A stretch of 64,000 nucleotides of DNA from Pseudovibrio axinellae (GTDB taxonomy: Bacteria > Pseudomonadota > Alphaproteobacteria > Rhizobiales > Stappiaceae). Where the stretch lies: positions 1 to 64,000 of the forward strand of contig NZ_FOFM01000013.1 in assembly GCF_900110875.1 (NCBI RefSeq). The letters run 5' to 3'. The notes beneath the pieces are model-generated. The model was given only the letters and a program-made list of their open reading frames with translations. It made no database searches and was not told the origin of the DNA. Within the stretch, counting starts at the first letter, position 1, and each line of letters starts with the position of its first letter. The position numbers and the translations under genes were made by a program. Positions 1-8,105 of this stretch are shown here, one piece after another.

Positions 1-42
1 GCACTTGGACGCCCGGCGTTCGAGCGCGTACTCGCGACCTGA
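1..42 (+). CDS. possible 3' end of a truncated upstream gene
   Basis: The first frame is open from the window edge to a TGA at 40-42 and would give a 13-residue C-terminus ending in Glu-Arg-Val-Leu-Ala-Thr. The codons look plausible for this genome, but the stretch is far too short to identify. It may be the tail of an upstream gene or chance. Nothing recognisable lies between it and the next gene. Confidence 0.25.
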   Translation, partial: ALGRPAFERVLAT

Positions 43-164
43 ATTGAACGGGTAAGAGCAACCTGCATTCTGAATTCGATTTCTGCAACAAGGCCCTGGC
101 AAATTACCTTTGTGGTGCAGCAAGGTGAGACAGAGCATACATACCAGTGGGATGTTCAGATCAA

Positions 165-1307
165 ATGACAGGACTGTTAAAAGCAATCCTCTCTGCCTTG
201 CTATGCCTGTCGTTCTCAACACTTGGCGTTGCTGAAGTCATCCTAACAGCAGATGAAACTGCACAGGTCCTTTCGCACGGCCCGTGGCCACACCGCGCCC
301 CGCTTGACGTAAGCAACCGGCTTTCTGGCAATGAACTGGCCATCGAGCTGGGTCAAATTCTGTTTTCATCGCAAAAATTATCGAAGAATGGGCAGATGAG
401 CTGCGTTTCCTGCCACGACCCTGCTCTTGGCTTCACGGAAAGGAAACAAAGGTCTGTCGGGCGCGAGCTGTTAAAGCGCAATACGTCGTCTCTTTACAAC
501 ATCACCTTTCACCATTGGTTTGGCTGGGCCGGGGAAAATGACAGCTTATGGGCGCAATCTCTGCGACCAATACTTAGCACTCAAGAAATGGCGATGAGCC
601 TAGCAGAACTTGCTGACTTGACTGAAGAACCTGAATTTTCAGAGCTGTACCAGGGCCTTTTTCCTGACTTTTATGATCACAGTGAAGAAGACGCCGCCGT
701 CAATCTAGCAAAAGCACTTGCCGCCTATCAAGAAACGCTAGTGACTGGCAGAACATCTTTTGACGCCTTTCGCGATGCATTGGCCAGTGGTGACCTTGCG
801 AAAGCTGGGCAATATCCGCTAGGCGCACAGCGTGGTTTTCAAATATTTGCCGGCAAAGGACGCTGCACCTTTTGTCATGTCGGCCCATTTTTCTCCAATG
901 GAGAGTTTCATGATATCGGCCTGCCGTATTTTCTTGAGGAAGGCGGTGTAGATGGGGGAAGAACACTGGCACTTAAAGAGCTGAAGACCAACCCATACAC
1001 GCTTGCAAGCACCTTTTCTGATGATCCGCAACACACAGGTGCATGGCGCGTGGACACACTGATCCCACGTCATTCGGACTTCGGGATTTTTCGCGTGCCC
1101 AGTCTTCGAAATTTGAACGAGACAGCGCCCTATATGCATGACGGTTCAAAGCAAACCCTAGCAGATGTTGCCCGCCACTATTCGCAGGTCGATATTGAGC
1201 GGCTCCATGCAGACGGAGAGGCAATTATTCGCCCATTCGATCTGAGCGAGGACGAACTGTTTGATTTGGTTGCCTTTCTGGAAAGCTTAAGTCTCGTCAA
1301 TCCATGA
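165..1307 (+). CDS. di-haem cytochrome c peroxidase / MauG-family protein
   Basis: Periplasmic di-haem c-type cytochrome of the CcpA/MauG family, which reduces H2O2 or oxidises a protein or small-molecule partner. From the ATG at 165 (380 aa) there is a hydrophobic signal peptide over about residues 3-22. Two covalent haem-attachment motifs follow: CVSCH near residue 80 and CTFCH near residue 234, the usual two-domain arrangement. A late stretch containing FRVPSLRN and PYMHDGS is typical of the family. An ATG at 147 is also in frame, but the signal peptide fits 165 better; neither has a strong Shine-Dalgarno. It stands alone with no amine dehydrogenase genes nearby, so the substrate is unknown. 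General peroxidase and MauG-like maturation roles cannot be separated from sequence. Confidence 0.85.
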   Translation: MTGLLKAILSALLCLSFSTLGVAEVILTADETAQVLSHGPWPHRAPLDVSNRLSGNELAIELGQILFSSQKLSKNGQMSCVSCHDPALGFTERKQRSVGRELLKRNTSSLYNITFHHWFGWAGENDSLWAQSLRPILSTQEMAMSLAELADLTEEPEFSELYQGLFPDFYDHSEEDAAVNLAKALAAYQETLVTGRTSFDAFRDALASGDLAKAGQYPLGAQRGFQIFAGKGRCTFCHVGPFFSNGEFHDIGLPYFLEEGGVDGGRTLALKELKTNPYTLASTFSDDPQHTGAWRVDTLIPRHSDFGIFRVPSLRNLNETAPYMHDGSKQTLADVARHYSQVDIERLHADGEAIIRPFDLSEDELFDLVAFLESLSLVNP

Positions 1308-1347
1308 CCGTCTAGAGTAACCACATCAATAATCAATCAGACAAATC

Positions 1348-1391
1348 ATGTATTTTAAGTACATTTCCTATGTAACTTAATTAAAATACAT
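1348..1391. promoter_or_regulatory. long inverted repeat upstream of the fabI operon
   Basis: Two perfectly complementary 11-bp arms, ATGTATTTTAA (1348-1358) and TTAAAATACAT (1381-1391), flank 22 bp that contain a further partial dyad (GTACAT/ATGTAA). The surrounding 1308-1538 interval is very AT-rich and must hold the promoter for the gene at 1539. The dyad could be an operator, or a weak terminator for the cytochrome gene. There is no T-tract after the right arm, which favours a protein-binding site. Confidence 0.45.
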
Positions 1392-1538
1392 TTCATATTC
1401 TAGCATTAAACTGCGTAAATTAACACGATTAAGTAAACTTATCATTTTTTCTATATCACGCCTTAGTTTTCCTTATTTCATCTGTATAGCTATTTCTGGT
1501 TTTGTTATTTTACTTACAGATGACAGGGTAATATCCGC

Positions 1539-2303
1539 ATGTTTTCATTAAAGGGCAAAAAGGCCCTTATCGTTGGAGTGGCAAACAGTCAGTCCATTGC
1601 TTGGGGATGCGCGAAAGCCATGAAGGCGCAAGGCGCAGAGTTGGCCCTTACATATCTAAACGACAAAGCGAAAAAGCATGTGGCCCCACTGGCAGAAGAA
1701 TCCGGCGCCGCAATTTTCGAGCCGTTGGATGTTACCAGCCCACAGCAGATTGACGCACTGTATAGGCAGATAGAGAAGGTGTGGGGTCGGTTAGATATAT
1801 TGCTCCATTCCATCGCCTTTTGCCCGCAAGCTGATCTTCATGGCCGCGTCGTCGATTGTTCTGCAGAAGGGTTCGGACTTGCTATGGATGTATCCGTGCA
1901 TTCATTCCTGCGCCTGATCCGTAAGTCAGAGCCGTTGATGCCGCCCGGCTCCAGCATCATGACAGTCACCTTTCATGGATCGGAGAAGGTCATCAGCAAC
2001 TACAACATCATGGGCCCAGTAAAAGCTGCACTCGAAAGCACAACCCGCTATGTAGCCTCCGAACTGGGGCAAAAGGGCATTTCGGTCAATGCGCTTTCGC
2101 CGGGCCCCCTTGCCACACGTGCAGCCAGCGGCATTGCAAGCTTTGACGAGATGCTGGCCGATGCAACCGAACGTTCCCCCACACGAAAACTCGCCACCAT
2201 AGAAGACATAGGCGCTTATGCAGCCTTTCTGGCCAGCGATGAAGCCATGAATATAACCGGCGTGGTTCACCCCATTGACGGCGGATATCGCATCATCGGA
2301 TAG
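1539..2303 (+). CDS. fabI: enoyl-[acyl-carrier-protein] reductase (FabI family)
   Basis: Short-chain dehydrogenase/reductase (254 aa) of the FabI type, which reduces trans-2-enoyl-ACP with NAD(P)H in the last step of fatty-acid elongation. The N-terminal nucleotide-binding loop reads GVANSQSIAWG, the FabI variant. The catalytic Tyr-x6-Lys is Y155/K162, as in the E. coli enzyme (Y156/K163). The upstream position equivalent to E. coli Tyr146 is Phe145. Length is normal. It is the first gene of a close-packed operon with DUF3141, MaoC-PTA and acetate kinase, so it may be a second FabI serving acyl-CoA/polyester or acyl-phosphate metabolism rather than the housekeeping copy. The ribosome-binding site before the ATG is weak. 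Confidence 0.85.
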   Translation: MFSLKGKKALIVGVANSQSIAWGCAKAMKAQGAELALTYLNDKAKKHVAPLAEESGAAIFEPLDVTSPQQIDALYRQIEKVWGRLDILLHSIAFCPQADLHGRVVDCSAEGFGLAMDVSVHSFLRLIRKSEPLMPPGSSIMTVTFHGSEKVISNYNIMGPVKAALESTTRYVASELGQKGISVNALSPGPLATRAASGIASFDEMLADATERSPTRKLATIEDIGAYAAFLASDEAMNITGVVHPIDGGYRIIG

Positions 2304-2322
2304 GCAGACACCGAGGTAGATT

Positions 2323-4602
2323 ATGCAAGTAGAACTCTTTTCCAAGCGCACTGCCCAGTACTTTGAGGCGCTCGCAGAACAAAACAAGTTTCTGCAGGTC
2401 GCCAATTCACGGCGCAACACGCGGTTGATGCAAGACTTCCAGCAAAAACAGACGAAAACCAAGAGTAAAACTCAAGTCCTGGCGGATTCCTGGAAGAACT
2501 ATGAGACGCCCAAGGATGTCTTTGAGGCTTGGACCCAGTATGTCAAAGATTCTGGCGAGCGCGCGATCCTCACAATGGATGCTCTGCGTGAAAGCAGCGA
2601 TACCTTTTATGACCATCAGGCCAAAGGCTGCCCGCCCGTTCTCATCTATGACTATGAGGTGATTGTTGAGGGACGCAATCTGCCGCGCCCATGCAACTAC
2701 ATGCTTTTAAAGATTATTCCGCCAGATGGCGTAGAAGTGTTCGACTGGAAGCGCCCGTATGTCATCATCGATCCACGCGCGGGTCACGGGGCAGGGATTG
2801 GCGGCTTCAAAGATGATAGTCAGGTGGGTGTCGCCTTGCGTGGCGGGCATCCGGTATATTTTGTTGCCTTCCATCCGATGCCCGAGCCTGAACAGGAACT
2901 GGCTCACGTCACCCATGCAGAAGCCACCTTTCTGCGGGAGATAATCTCGCGTCACCCAGAGAGCCCTAAACCGATTGTAATCGGCAACTGTCAAGGCGGA
3001 TGGGCGGCGGCTATTTTGGCAGCTGTCTACCCAGAACTTGTGGGGCCTATCGTGCTTAATGGGGCGCCTATGTCGTATTGGAGCGGCAAGATGGGGCAGG
3101 ACCCCATGCGTTATTCGGCAGGTTTGAGCGGAGGGATTGTGCCAGCGCTCCTGTCTGCTGATCTTGGTAACGGTGTTTTTGATGGCGCCAATCTGGTTCA
3201 GAATTTTGAAATGCTCAATCCGGGGCGGAATTGGTTCCGAAAATACTACGACCTTTACAGCAATATCGACAGTGCCGAAAAGCGATACCTGGACTTTCAA
3301 AAGTGGTGGGGTGGCTATTATTACATGACGGAGGCCGAATTCCGCTGGATTTTGGACAACCTGTTCATCGGCAATAAACTGGCGAAAAACGAAGCCTTTC
3401 TGGAACCTGGGCGCCCCATAGACCTGAAAACCATCAAATCACCGATTATCGTCTTTTCCTCCTTTGGCGATAACATTACCCCACCCGATCAGGCGCTGAA
3501 CTGGATTGCAGATACCTACACAGATGAAGCTGAAATCGAAATCCTCGGCCAGCGCATCTTGTACATGCTCCATGAAGATGTTGGTCATTTGGGAATATTT
3601 GTTTCCTCCAGCGTCGCAAGGCGCGAGCACGCGCAAGTTGCCTCAACCCTCAAAACCATCGAGGCTATGCCTCCCGGCCTCTATAAGATGCAAATCGTCA
3701 AAAAGAAGGGCAAAGGCAGCGATGCCAAGTTCACGGTGAGCTTTGCCCGTAAGACCATTGATGAAATGCTCAAGGAAACAGATACGCGCACAGATGAAAA
3801 AGCATTTGCAGGCGTGGCTCGCTTTTCTGAAAGCATGGAAGACATATATGACAGTACTGTTGGCCCTCTGCTGAAAACTATGACCAGCAAACAAGTTGCC
3901 GACAAAACCCGTGGAATGCACCCGATGCGACTCGCAAACGGAGCATTTGCCTCAACCAACCCTTTCATGTTTGCACCATCCATGGCAGCAGCCTCCATCA
4001 AGCAAAACCACAAGCCGAACCAGGCTAAAACTCCCTTCCACTACTGGGAGGACATGTTGGCCGACAGCGTGGAATATGGATGGGATGCGTTAAAGGACTG
4101 GCGCGAAGCCTTTATCGAAAACAGCTTCCTCACCTTTTGGGCATCACCTGCTGCTGTGGAATATGGCAAGGCATTATCGTTCCGCCGTCCTAAAGTGCCA
4201 ATGCAAGACCTGCACAGCCTAACCAGCATCCAAAATGCGCTTAAGAAGATCGAAAAAGGCGGTGTAGCAGCTGCAATTGTGAGGATCGTCTTGATGATTG
4301 CAGACACCCGCACCGAAGTGCGCGGAGAAAAGTTGGAGCGCTTCAACGAGGTCTTGACAACGTGGGCACCGTTCAAATCTATGGAGCCAAAAGAGCGCAA
4401 CTTCCTCATTCACGACCAGACGTTGATCGCCCGCTTTGAGATGGAGGCGGGGTACAACGCCCTTCCTATTTTGCTTAGGAGCGAAAAAGACAAAACCTAT
4501 GCCTACAAAGCGCTGACCTATATCATAGGCAAAGAAGACGATATGGCGCCAACATCACTGGGGCTATGGGGCTCCTTGAAGAGTATGCTCAACTGGAATT
4601 AG
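2323..4602 (+). CDS. DUF3141 domain protein, PHA-synthase-like alpha/beta hydrolase
   Basis: Large protein (759 aa) with an alpha/beta-hydrolase core. Near residue 222 it has GNCQGGWA, a lipase-like elbow with Cys as nucleophile, as in polyhydroxyalkanoate synthases. A downstream SSFGDNITPP segment (about 380) and a HEDVGHLGIF segment (about 415) fit the acid and histidine of the triad. The C-terminal 300 residues are largely helical, and no signal peptide or membrane anchor is evident. I recognise it as the DUF3141 family, which commonly sits between fabI and a phosphotransacetylase gene, as it does here: 19 bp after fabI and 9 bp before the next gene. Its reaction is not known to me; an acyl-transfer or polyester-related role is inference from the Cys elbow and the neighbours. 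Confidence 0.75.
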   Translation: MQVELFSKRTAQYFEALAEQNKFLQVANSRRNTRLMQDFQQKQTKTKSKTQVLADSWKNYETPKDVFEAWTQYVKDSGERAILTMDALRESSDTFYDHQAKGCPPVLIYDYEVIVEGRNLPRPCNYMLLKIIPPDGVEVFDWKRPYVIIDPRAGHGAGIGGFKDDSQVGVALRGGHPVYFVAFHPMPEPEQELAHVTHAEATFLREIISRHPESPKPIVIGNCQGGWAAAILAAVYPELVGPIVLNGAPMSYWSGKMGQDPMRYSAGLSGGIVPALLSADLGNGVFDGANLVQNFEMLNPGRNWFRKYYDLYSNIDSAEKRYLDFQKWWGGYYYMTEAEFRWILDNLFIGNKLAKNEAFLEPGRPIDLKTIKSPIIVFSSFGDNITPPDQALNWIADTYTDEAEIEILGQRILYMLHEDVGHLGIFVSSSVARREHAQVASTLKTIEAMPPGLYKMQIVKKKGKGSDAKFTVSFARKTIDEMLKETDTRTDEKAFAGVARFSESMEDIYDSTVGPLLKTMTSKQVADKTRGMHPMRLANGAFASTNPFMFAPSMAAASIKQNHKPNQAKTPFHYWEDMLADSVEYGWDALKDWREAFIENSFLTFWASPAAVEYGKALSFRRPKVPMQDLHSLTSIQNALKKIEKGGVAAAIVRIVLMIADTRTEVRGEKLERFNEVLTTWAPFKSMEPKERNFLIHDQTLIARFEMEAGYNALPILLRSEKDKTYAYKALTYIIGKEDDMAPTSLGLWGSLKSMLNWN

Positions 4603-4611
4603 GAAGTTTGC

Positions 4612-5994
4612 ATGACAACGACCTACCAGAATACACCCTACGACCAGATCAAAGTCGGGATGGAGGCATCTTATGAAAGGGTCTGCTCAGCAGATGACTT
4701 TTACGTCTCGGCTTATGCCTCTGGCGACCTGAACCCTCTCCACCTGCCAGAGGAAGACCCGGAGGACGACGGAGTGTCGAAAGGGGTCGCTCCCTCCCTT
4801 TGGGTCGCTGGCCTCATCTCGGCAGCTCTGGGCAATTATCTACCTGGACCAGGTACACTTTACAAAAGTCAGAGCCTGCATTTTCGTGGGCGGGCGTTTG
4901 AAGGCGACAGGCTAATTGCGCGGGTGCGAGTGACCAAAAAGCTTGCTGAAAATGTGGTCGAACTGCAAACCACTGTTGAGCGTGCCGACGGGAAGCTGAT
5001 CGTTGAAGGCGAGGCAGAGGTGATTGCGCCGCACACCAGTAAAACCATATCGGCTGGAGAACTGCCTGGCCTGACTGTTCGCAATTACAAACACTTCGAG
5101 AGACTTTTGGATCAGGCGCGCCCGCTGGCACCGCTGTTAACCGCTGTTGTGGTTCCTGACGATCATAAGTCTTTGGGAGGCGCACTTCTTGCTGCCGAAA
5201 ACACGTTGATCACCCCCATCCTGATTGGCCCCAAAGGCAAAATCATGGAGGCGGCCGACCGGCTTGGCAAAAGTCTGTCCGAGTGTAAAATCATCGACGT
5301 TGTAAGCGAGCGGCAAGCGGCAGCCAAAGCCGTTGCGATGGTGCATGAGGGCACAGCGCAAGCCATCATGAAAGGGAACCTTCATACGGATGTGTTGCTG
5401 GGGCAAATTGTAAAGCACGACAAGGGATTGCGAACTGGCGTGCGCCTGAGCCATGTGTTCGTCATGGATGTGCCCGGGCTGGATAAGCTCTTGTTCATTA
5501 GCGACGCGGCGATCAACATTGCACCGGATCTGGAGGTCAAAGTTGATATCGTCCAAAACGCTATCAATCTGGCAAATGCACTTGGGCACCCACAGCCCAG
5601 GGTTGGCATTCTGTCTGCGGTGGAAACGGTAAACCCCAAAATCCCGTCAACGTTGGATGCAGCTATCCTTTCCAAGATGGCGGATCGCGGGCAGATCAAA
5701 GGTGGTATTGTAGATGGCCCATTGGCCATGGATAATGCTATTGATATTGAAGCAGCAACAACCAAGGGCATCACTTCACTGGTTGCAGGACGGGCAGATG
5801 TATTGATTGTCCCTAATCTGGAATCTGGCAATATGCTGGCAAAAGAGCTGGCCTTTGTCGCACACGCCCAAGTGTGTGGTGTGGTTATGGGCGCACAATG
5901 CCCGGTGATCCTCACCAGCCGCGCTGATGACGATAAAGCCCGGGTGATGTCCTGTGCTGTTGCGCTCCTTTACGCAGCGAGCAAAACATCATGA
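4612..5994 (+). CDS. bifunctional enoyl-CoA hydratase / phosphate acetyl(butyryl)transferase
   Basis: Fusion protein of 460 aa. Residues about 10-150 form a MaoC-like hot-dog domain with the (R)-hydratase signature ASGDLNPLH (conserved Asp and His). Residues about 170-460 form a phosphotransacetylase/phosphotransbutyrylase domain that swaps CoA and phosphate on an acyl group. The Pta-type end is indicated by the GILSAVETVNPKIPST segment and the closing VILTSRADDDKARVMS. It is followed with an ATGA overlap by acetate kinase, so the pair can convert acyl-CoA to acyl-phosphate and then to acid plus ATP. The hydratase domain may let the enzyme take hydroxyacyl- or enoyl-CoA substrates. This fusion is a recognised annotation class; substrate chain length cannot be read from sequence. 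Confidence 0.85.
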   Translation: MTTTYQNTPYDQIKVGMEASYERVCSADDFYVSAYASGDLNPLHLPEEDPEDDGVSKGVAPSLWVAGLISAALGNYLPGPGTLYKSQSLHFRGRAFEGDRLIARVRVTKKLAENVVELQTTVERADGKLIVEGEAEVIAPHTSKTISAGELPGLTVRNYKHFERLLDQARPLAPLLTAVVVPDDHKSLGGALLAAENTLITPILIGPKGKIMEAADRLGKSLSECKIIDVVSERQAAAKAVAMVHEGTAQAIMKGNLHTDVLLGQIVKHDKGLRTGVRLSHVFVMDVPGLDKLLFISDAAINIAPDLEVKVDIVQNAINLANALGHPQPRVGILSAVETVNPKIPSTLDAAILSKMADRGQIKGGIVDGPLAMDNAIDIEAATTKGITSLVAGRADVLIVPNLESGNMLAKELAFVAHAQVCGVVMGAQCPVILTSRADDDKARVMSCAVALLYAASKTS

Positions 5995-7157
5995 GTTTTT
6001 ATTTTACACTTAATACCGGATCATCGTCAGTTAAATTCTCCCTTTACAAAGCACACGACAAACCAGAGTTTTATATCTCGGGCAGCATCGAGTGTTTAGG
6101 CCCGTCTGCCAAGCTGAAGATGCAAACCCCCATTGAGCAGGTGCGCAGAGAGCTTGGCCCCATCGATCATGCCAGTGCAGTTCCCGCCATTTTCTCGGCT
6201 CTAGAACCCTTTCTAAAGGGCTCATCTGTTGTTGGTATTGGCCACCGCATTGTACACGGCGGGCGGTCCTTTTTTGAACCAACTGAGCTGACACCAAAGG
6301 TGATGGACGAACTGGAGCAGCTCATTCCACTTGCGCCTTTGCACCAACCCTACAGCCTTGCCACTATACAAGCGGCCAAACAGGTGTTTCCCGACGCATT
6401 ACAGATTGGCTGCTTTGATACTGCCTTCCATGCCGGGCATTCTTTTCCCAACGACGCCTTTGCTATACCCCGTCATTTTTATGAGGAAGGCGTGCGGCGC
6501 TACGGCTTTCACGGACTCTCCTTTGACGCCATTTGCAATGAGATGCGTGACCGATATTCACAAGTGGCGAATGAACGACTGGTCATCGCACATTTGGGTA
6601 ATGGGGCCTCCATGTGTGCAGTCAACAATGGCCACAGCATAAGTGCAAGCACAGGGTTTTCTGCCGTGGATGGCTTACCAATGGGCACTCGCTGCGGACG
6701 ACTGGACCCAGGCGTCATGCTTTATCTTATGCAGGAAAAGAAACTTTCACCTGAAGAGATCGAGACCATCATCTATCGCAGGAGCGGCCTGTTAGGGCTC
6801 TCTGGAATATCCTCCGATATGCGTGACCTTGAAGAATCTAATGATCCGTTCGCTATCGAGGCGATCGACTATTACTGCTATCAGGCGCGCCGCGAAGTCG
6901 CGACTATGGCTGCCAGTCTGGAAGGAATTGATGCGTTGATTTTCAGTGCAGGCGTGGGTGAAAACTCAGCGCTTGTGCGTTCCAAAATCTGTCAGCCTCT
7001 TGCATTTCTCGGTATCACCATCGACCAAAAAAAGAACACCGTCAATGCGCCGGAAATCGGGACTGGGCCAGTGCGTGTATTCATTGTTGCAACAGATGAG
7101 GAACAGGTCATTGTACGGGCAGTGGCACAAGCTCATTCAAAATCTCAAGTAAGCTAG
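5991..7157 (+). CDS. ackA: acetate kinase (acetate/propionate/butyrate kinase family)
   Basis: 388-aa kinase of the acetate/butyrate kinase family, interconverting acyl phosphate + ADP and carboxylate + ATP. Visible signatures are the N-terminal NTGSSSVKFSLY, GHRIVHGG, the FDTAFH and RRYGFHG boxes, HLGNGASMCA, and DGLPMGTRCGRLDPG. The start codon overlaps the stop of the phosphotransacetylase fusion (ATGA at 5991-5994), so the two are translationally coupled and form one acyl-phosphate pathway. Length and motifs are complete. Acetate is the default substrate, but the DUF3141/FabI neighbours leave room for longer acyl groups. Confidence 0.92.
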   Translation: MSFYFTLNTGSSSVKFSLYKAHDKPEFYISGSIECLGPSAKLKMQTPIEQVRRELGPIDHASAVPAIFSALEPFLKGSSVVGIGHRIVHGGRSFFEPTELTPKVMDELEQLIPLAPLHQPYSLATIQAAKQVFPDALQIGCFDTAFHAGHSFPNDAFAIPRHFYEEGVRRYGFHGLSFDAICNEMRDRYSQVANERLVIAHLGNGASMCAVNNGHSISASTGFSAVDGLPMGTRCGRLDPGVMLYLMQEKKLSPEEIETIIYRRSGLLGLSGISSDMRDLEESNDPFAIEAIDYYCYQARREVATMAASLEGIDALIFSAGVGENSALVRSKICQPLAFLGITIDQKKNTVNAPEIGTGPVRVFIVATDEEQVIVRAVAQAHSKSQVS

Positions 7158-7231
7158 GCTTGATCAATAAAACGGCGGCTTCTAATCTCCCTTCAGTTTC
7201 TTGCAGCCTTTGCTTTCAAAGTGAGTTTCAT

Positions 7232-7756
7232 ATGTCCGTATTATCCCCGCGTGTTGTTCTTCGGCCTCTCACCAGCGAAGATTATGAGGATGTCGTTACT
7301 CTCATGAACGAGCTAACTAAGGGTGAGCCGGTGGTAAACGATGCGGATGGGCTTGCGCATTTTTCCGAACTGCTTGACCACGAGGGCACAACGGTATTTG
7401 GCATAGAAGTCTATGACCGCATTGTCTCCTGCGCCACCCTCCATATACTGCCAAATATGACACGCAGCGGGCGCCCCTATTGCCTTGTCGAAAACGTAGT
7501 GACCTTGCAAGCTTATCGCGGAAAAGGCTTTGGCAAAATGGTCATGAATGCCCTTCGCGACACAGCATGGCAGGCGAACGCCTACAAGATCATGTTGCTC
7601 ACCGGACAAGATCGGGGAGCCAAAGGATTTTATGAGGGGCTCGGCTACACGGGAAACCAGAAGCATGGGATGGTTCTTCGTCAGGTCCCTCCTTACAAAG
7701 CACCTGAAGAGCGAGAGCAAGCGATACCGAGCCCTCAAGCCGTACTGCTTGATTAG
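7232..7756 (+). CDS. GNAT-family N-acetyltransferase
   Basis: Single-domain GNAT protein (174 aa from the ATG at 7232) with the acetyl-CoA-binding core around NVVTLQAYRGKGFGKMVM (R-G-K-G-F-G is the pyrophosphate loop) and a final GAKGFYEGLGY. The acceptor is unknown. An in-frame TTG at 7160 would add 24 residues that do not look like the family, so the ATG is preferred even though its Shine-Dalgarno is poor. It lies 74 bp after ackA on the same strand and may be read through from that operon. Confidence 0.8.
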   Translation: MSVLSPRVVLRPLTSEDYEDVVTLMNELTKGEPVVNDADGLAHFSELLDHEGTTVFGIEVYDRIVSCATLHILPNMTRSGRPYCLVENVVTLQAYRGKGFGKMVMNALRDTAWQANAYKIMLLTGQDRGAKGFYEGLGYTGNQKHGMVLRQVPPYKAPEEREQAIPSPQAVLLD

Positions 7757-8105
7757 TTGCACAAGAGCTGATCAGCAGCTCCCAATATGCTTGCCAGAGC
7801 CGGCGATTTGCAGGGGGGGATCCGCCACTCCCCCCGTTGCACTACACACTCTCAGTGTCAAAAATCAGCGTGCGACCTCAAACAATTATACAGCGCGCGC
7901 GCAACAATTTTTGCGCGCAATTGGTTAGTCTATTTTCGCCAAAACAGGCGTTTTTAAGAAAAATCTTGACTTCACCACACCGTTTAAGCAGTCTTGATGT
8001 AATCGATTACAAAGCCCAATAAGTATTAGGTAAGCGATTGCACTAAGCTCTTACTCTGGGAGGTGTAGGGGTGACTGGTGGTTTTATCCAACGGGAGGAT
8101 TTCGG
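7757..8105. other. intergenic region with hairpins, promoter elements and LacI-type operator
   Basis: This 349-bp stretch holds no convincing gene. Near 7813-7835 a run of G and a run of C form a GC hairpin without a T-tract. At 7897-7918 GCGCGCAA and TTGCGCGC form a perfect 8-bp inverted repeat around CAATTT. A TTGACT hexamer at 7966-7971 is a possible -35 element with no clear -10. The 14-bp operator described separately follows at 7998-8011. The leader then runs about 90 bp to a strong ribosome-binding site (GGGAGG) before the binding-protein gene. Confidence 0.6.
7998..8011. promoter_or_regulatory. LacI-family operator (perfect palindrome)
   Basis: The sequence TGTAATCGATTACA is its own reverse complement and has the central CG expected of LacI/GalR operators. 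It sits between a TTGACT hexamer and the start of the sugar ABC transporter operon, where repressor binding would block initiation. The identical 14 bases occur at 42282-42295 next to the LacI-family gene at 41179-42201, which is therefore the likely regulator. Confidence 0.8.

Noticed and set aside
1348-1391. Rho-independent terminator of the cytochrome gene
   Set aside because: The arms are AT-rich with a 22-bp spacer and no following T-tract, so termination is unlikely.
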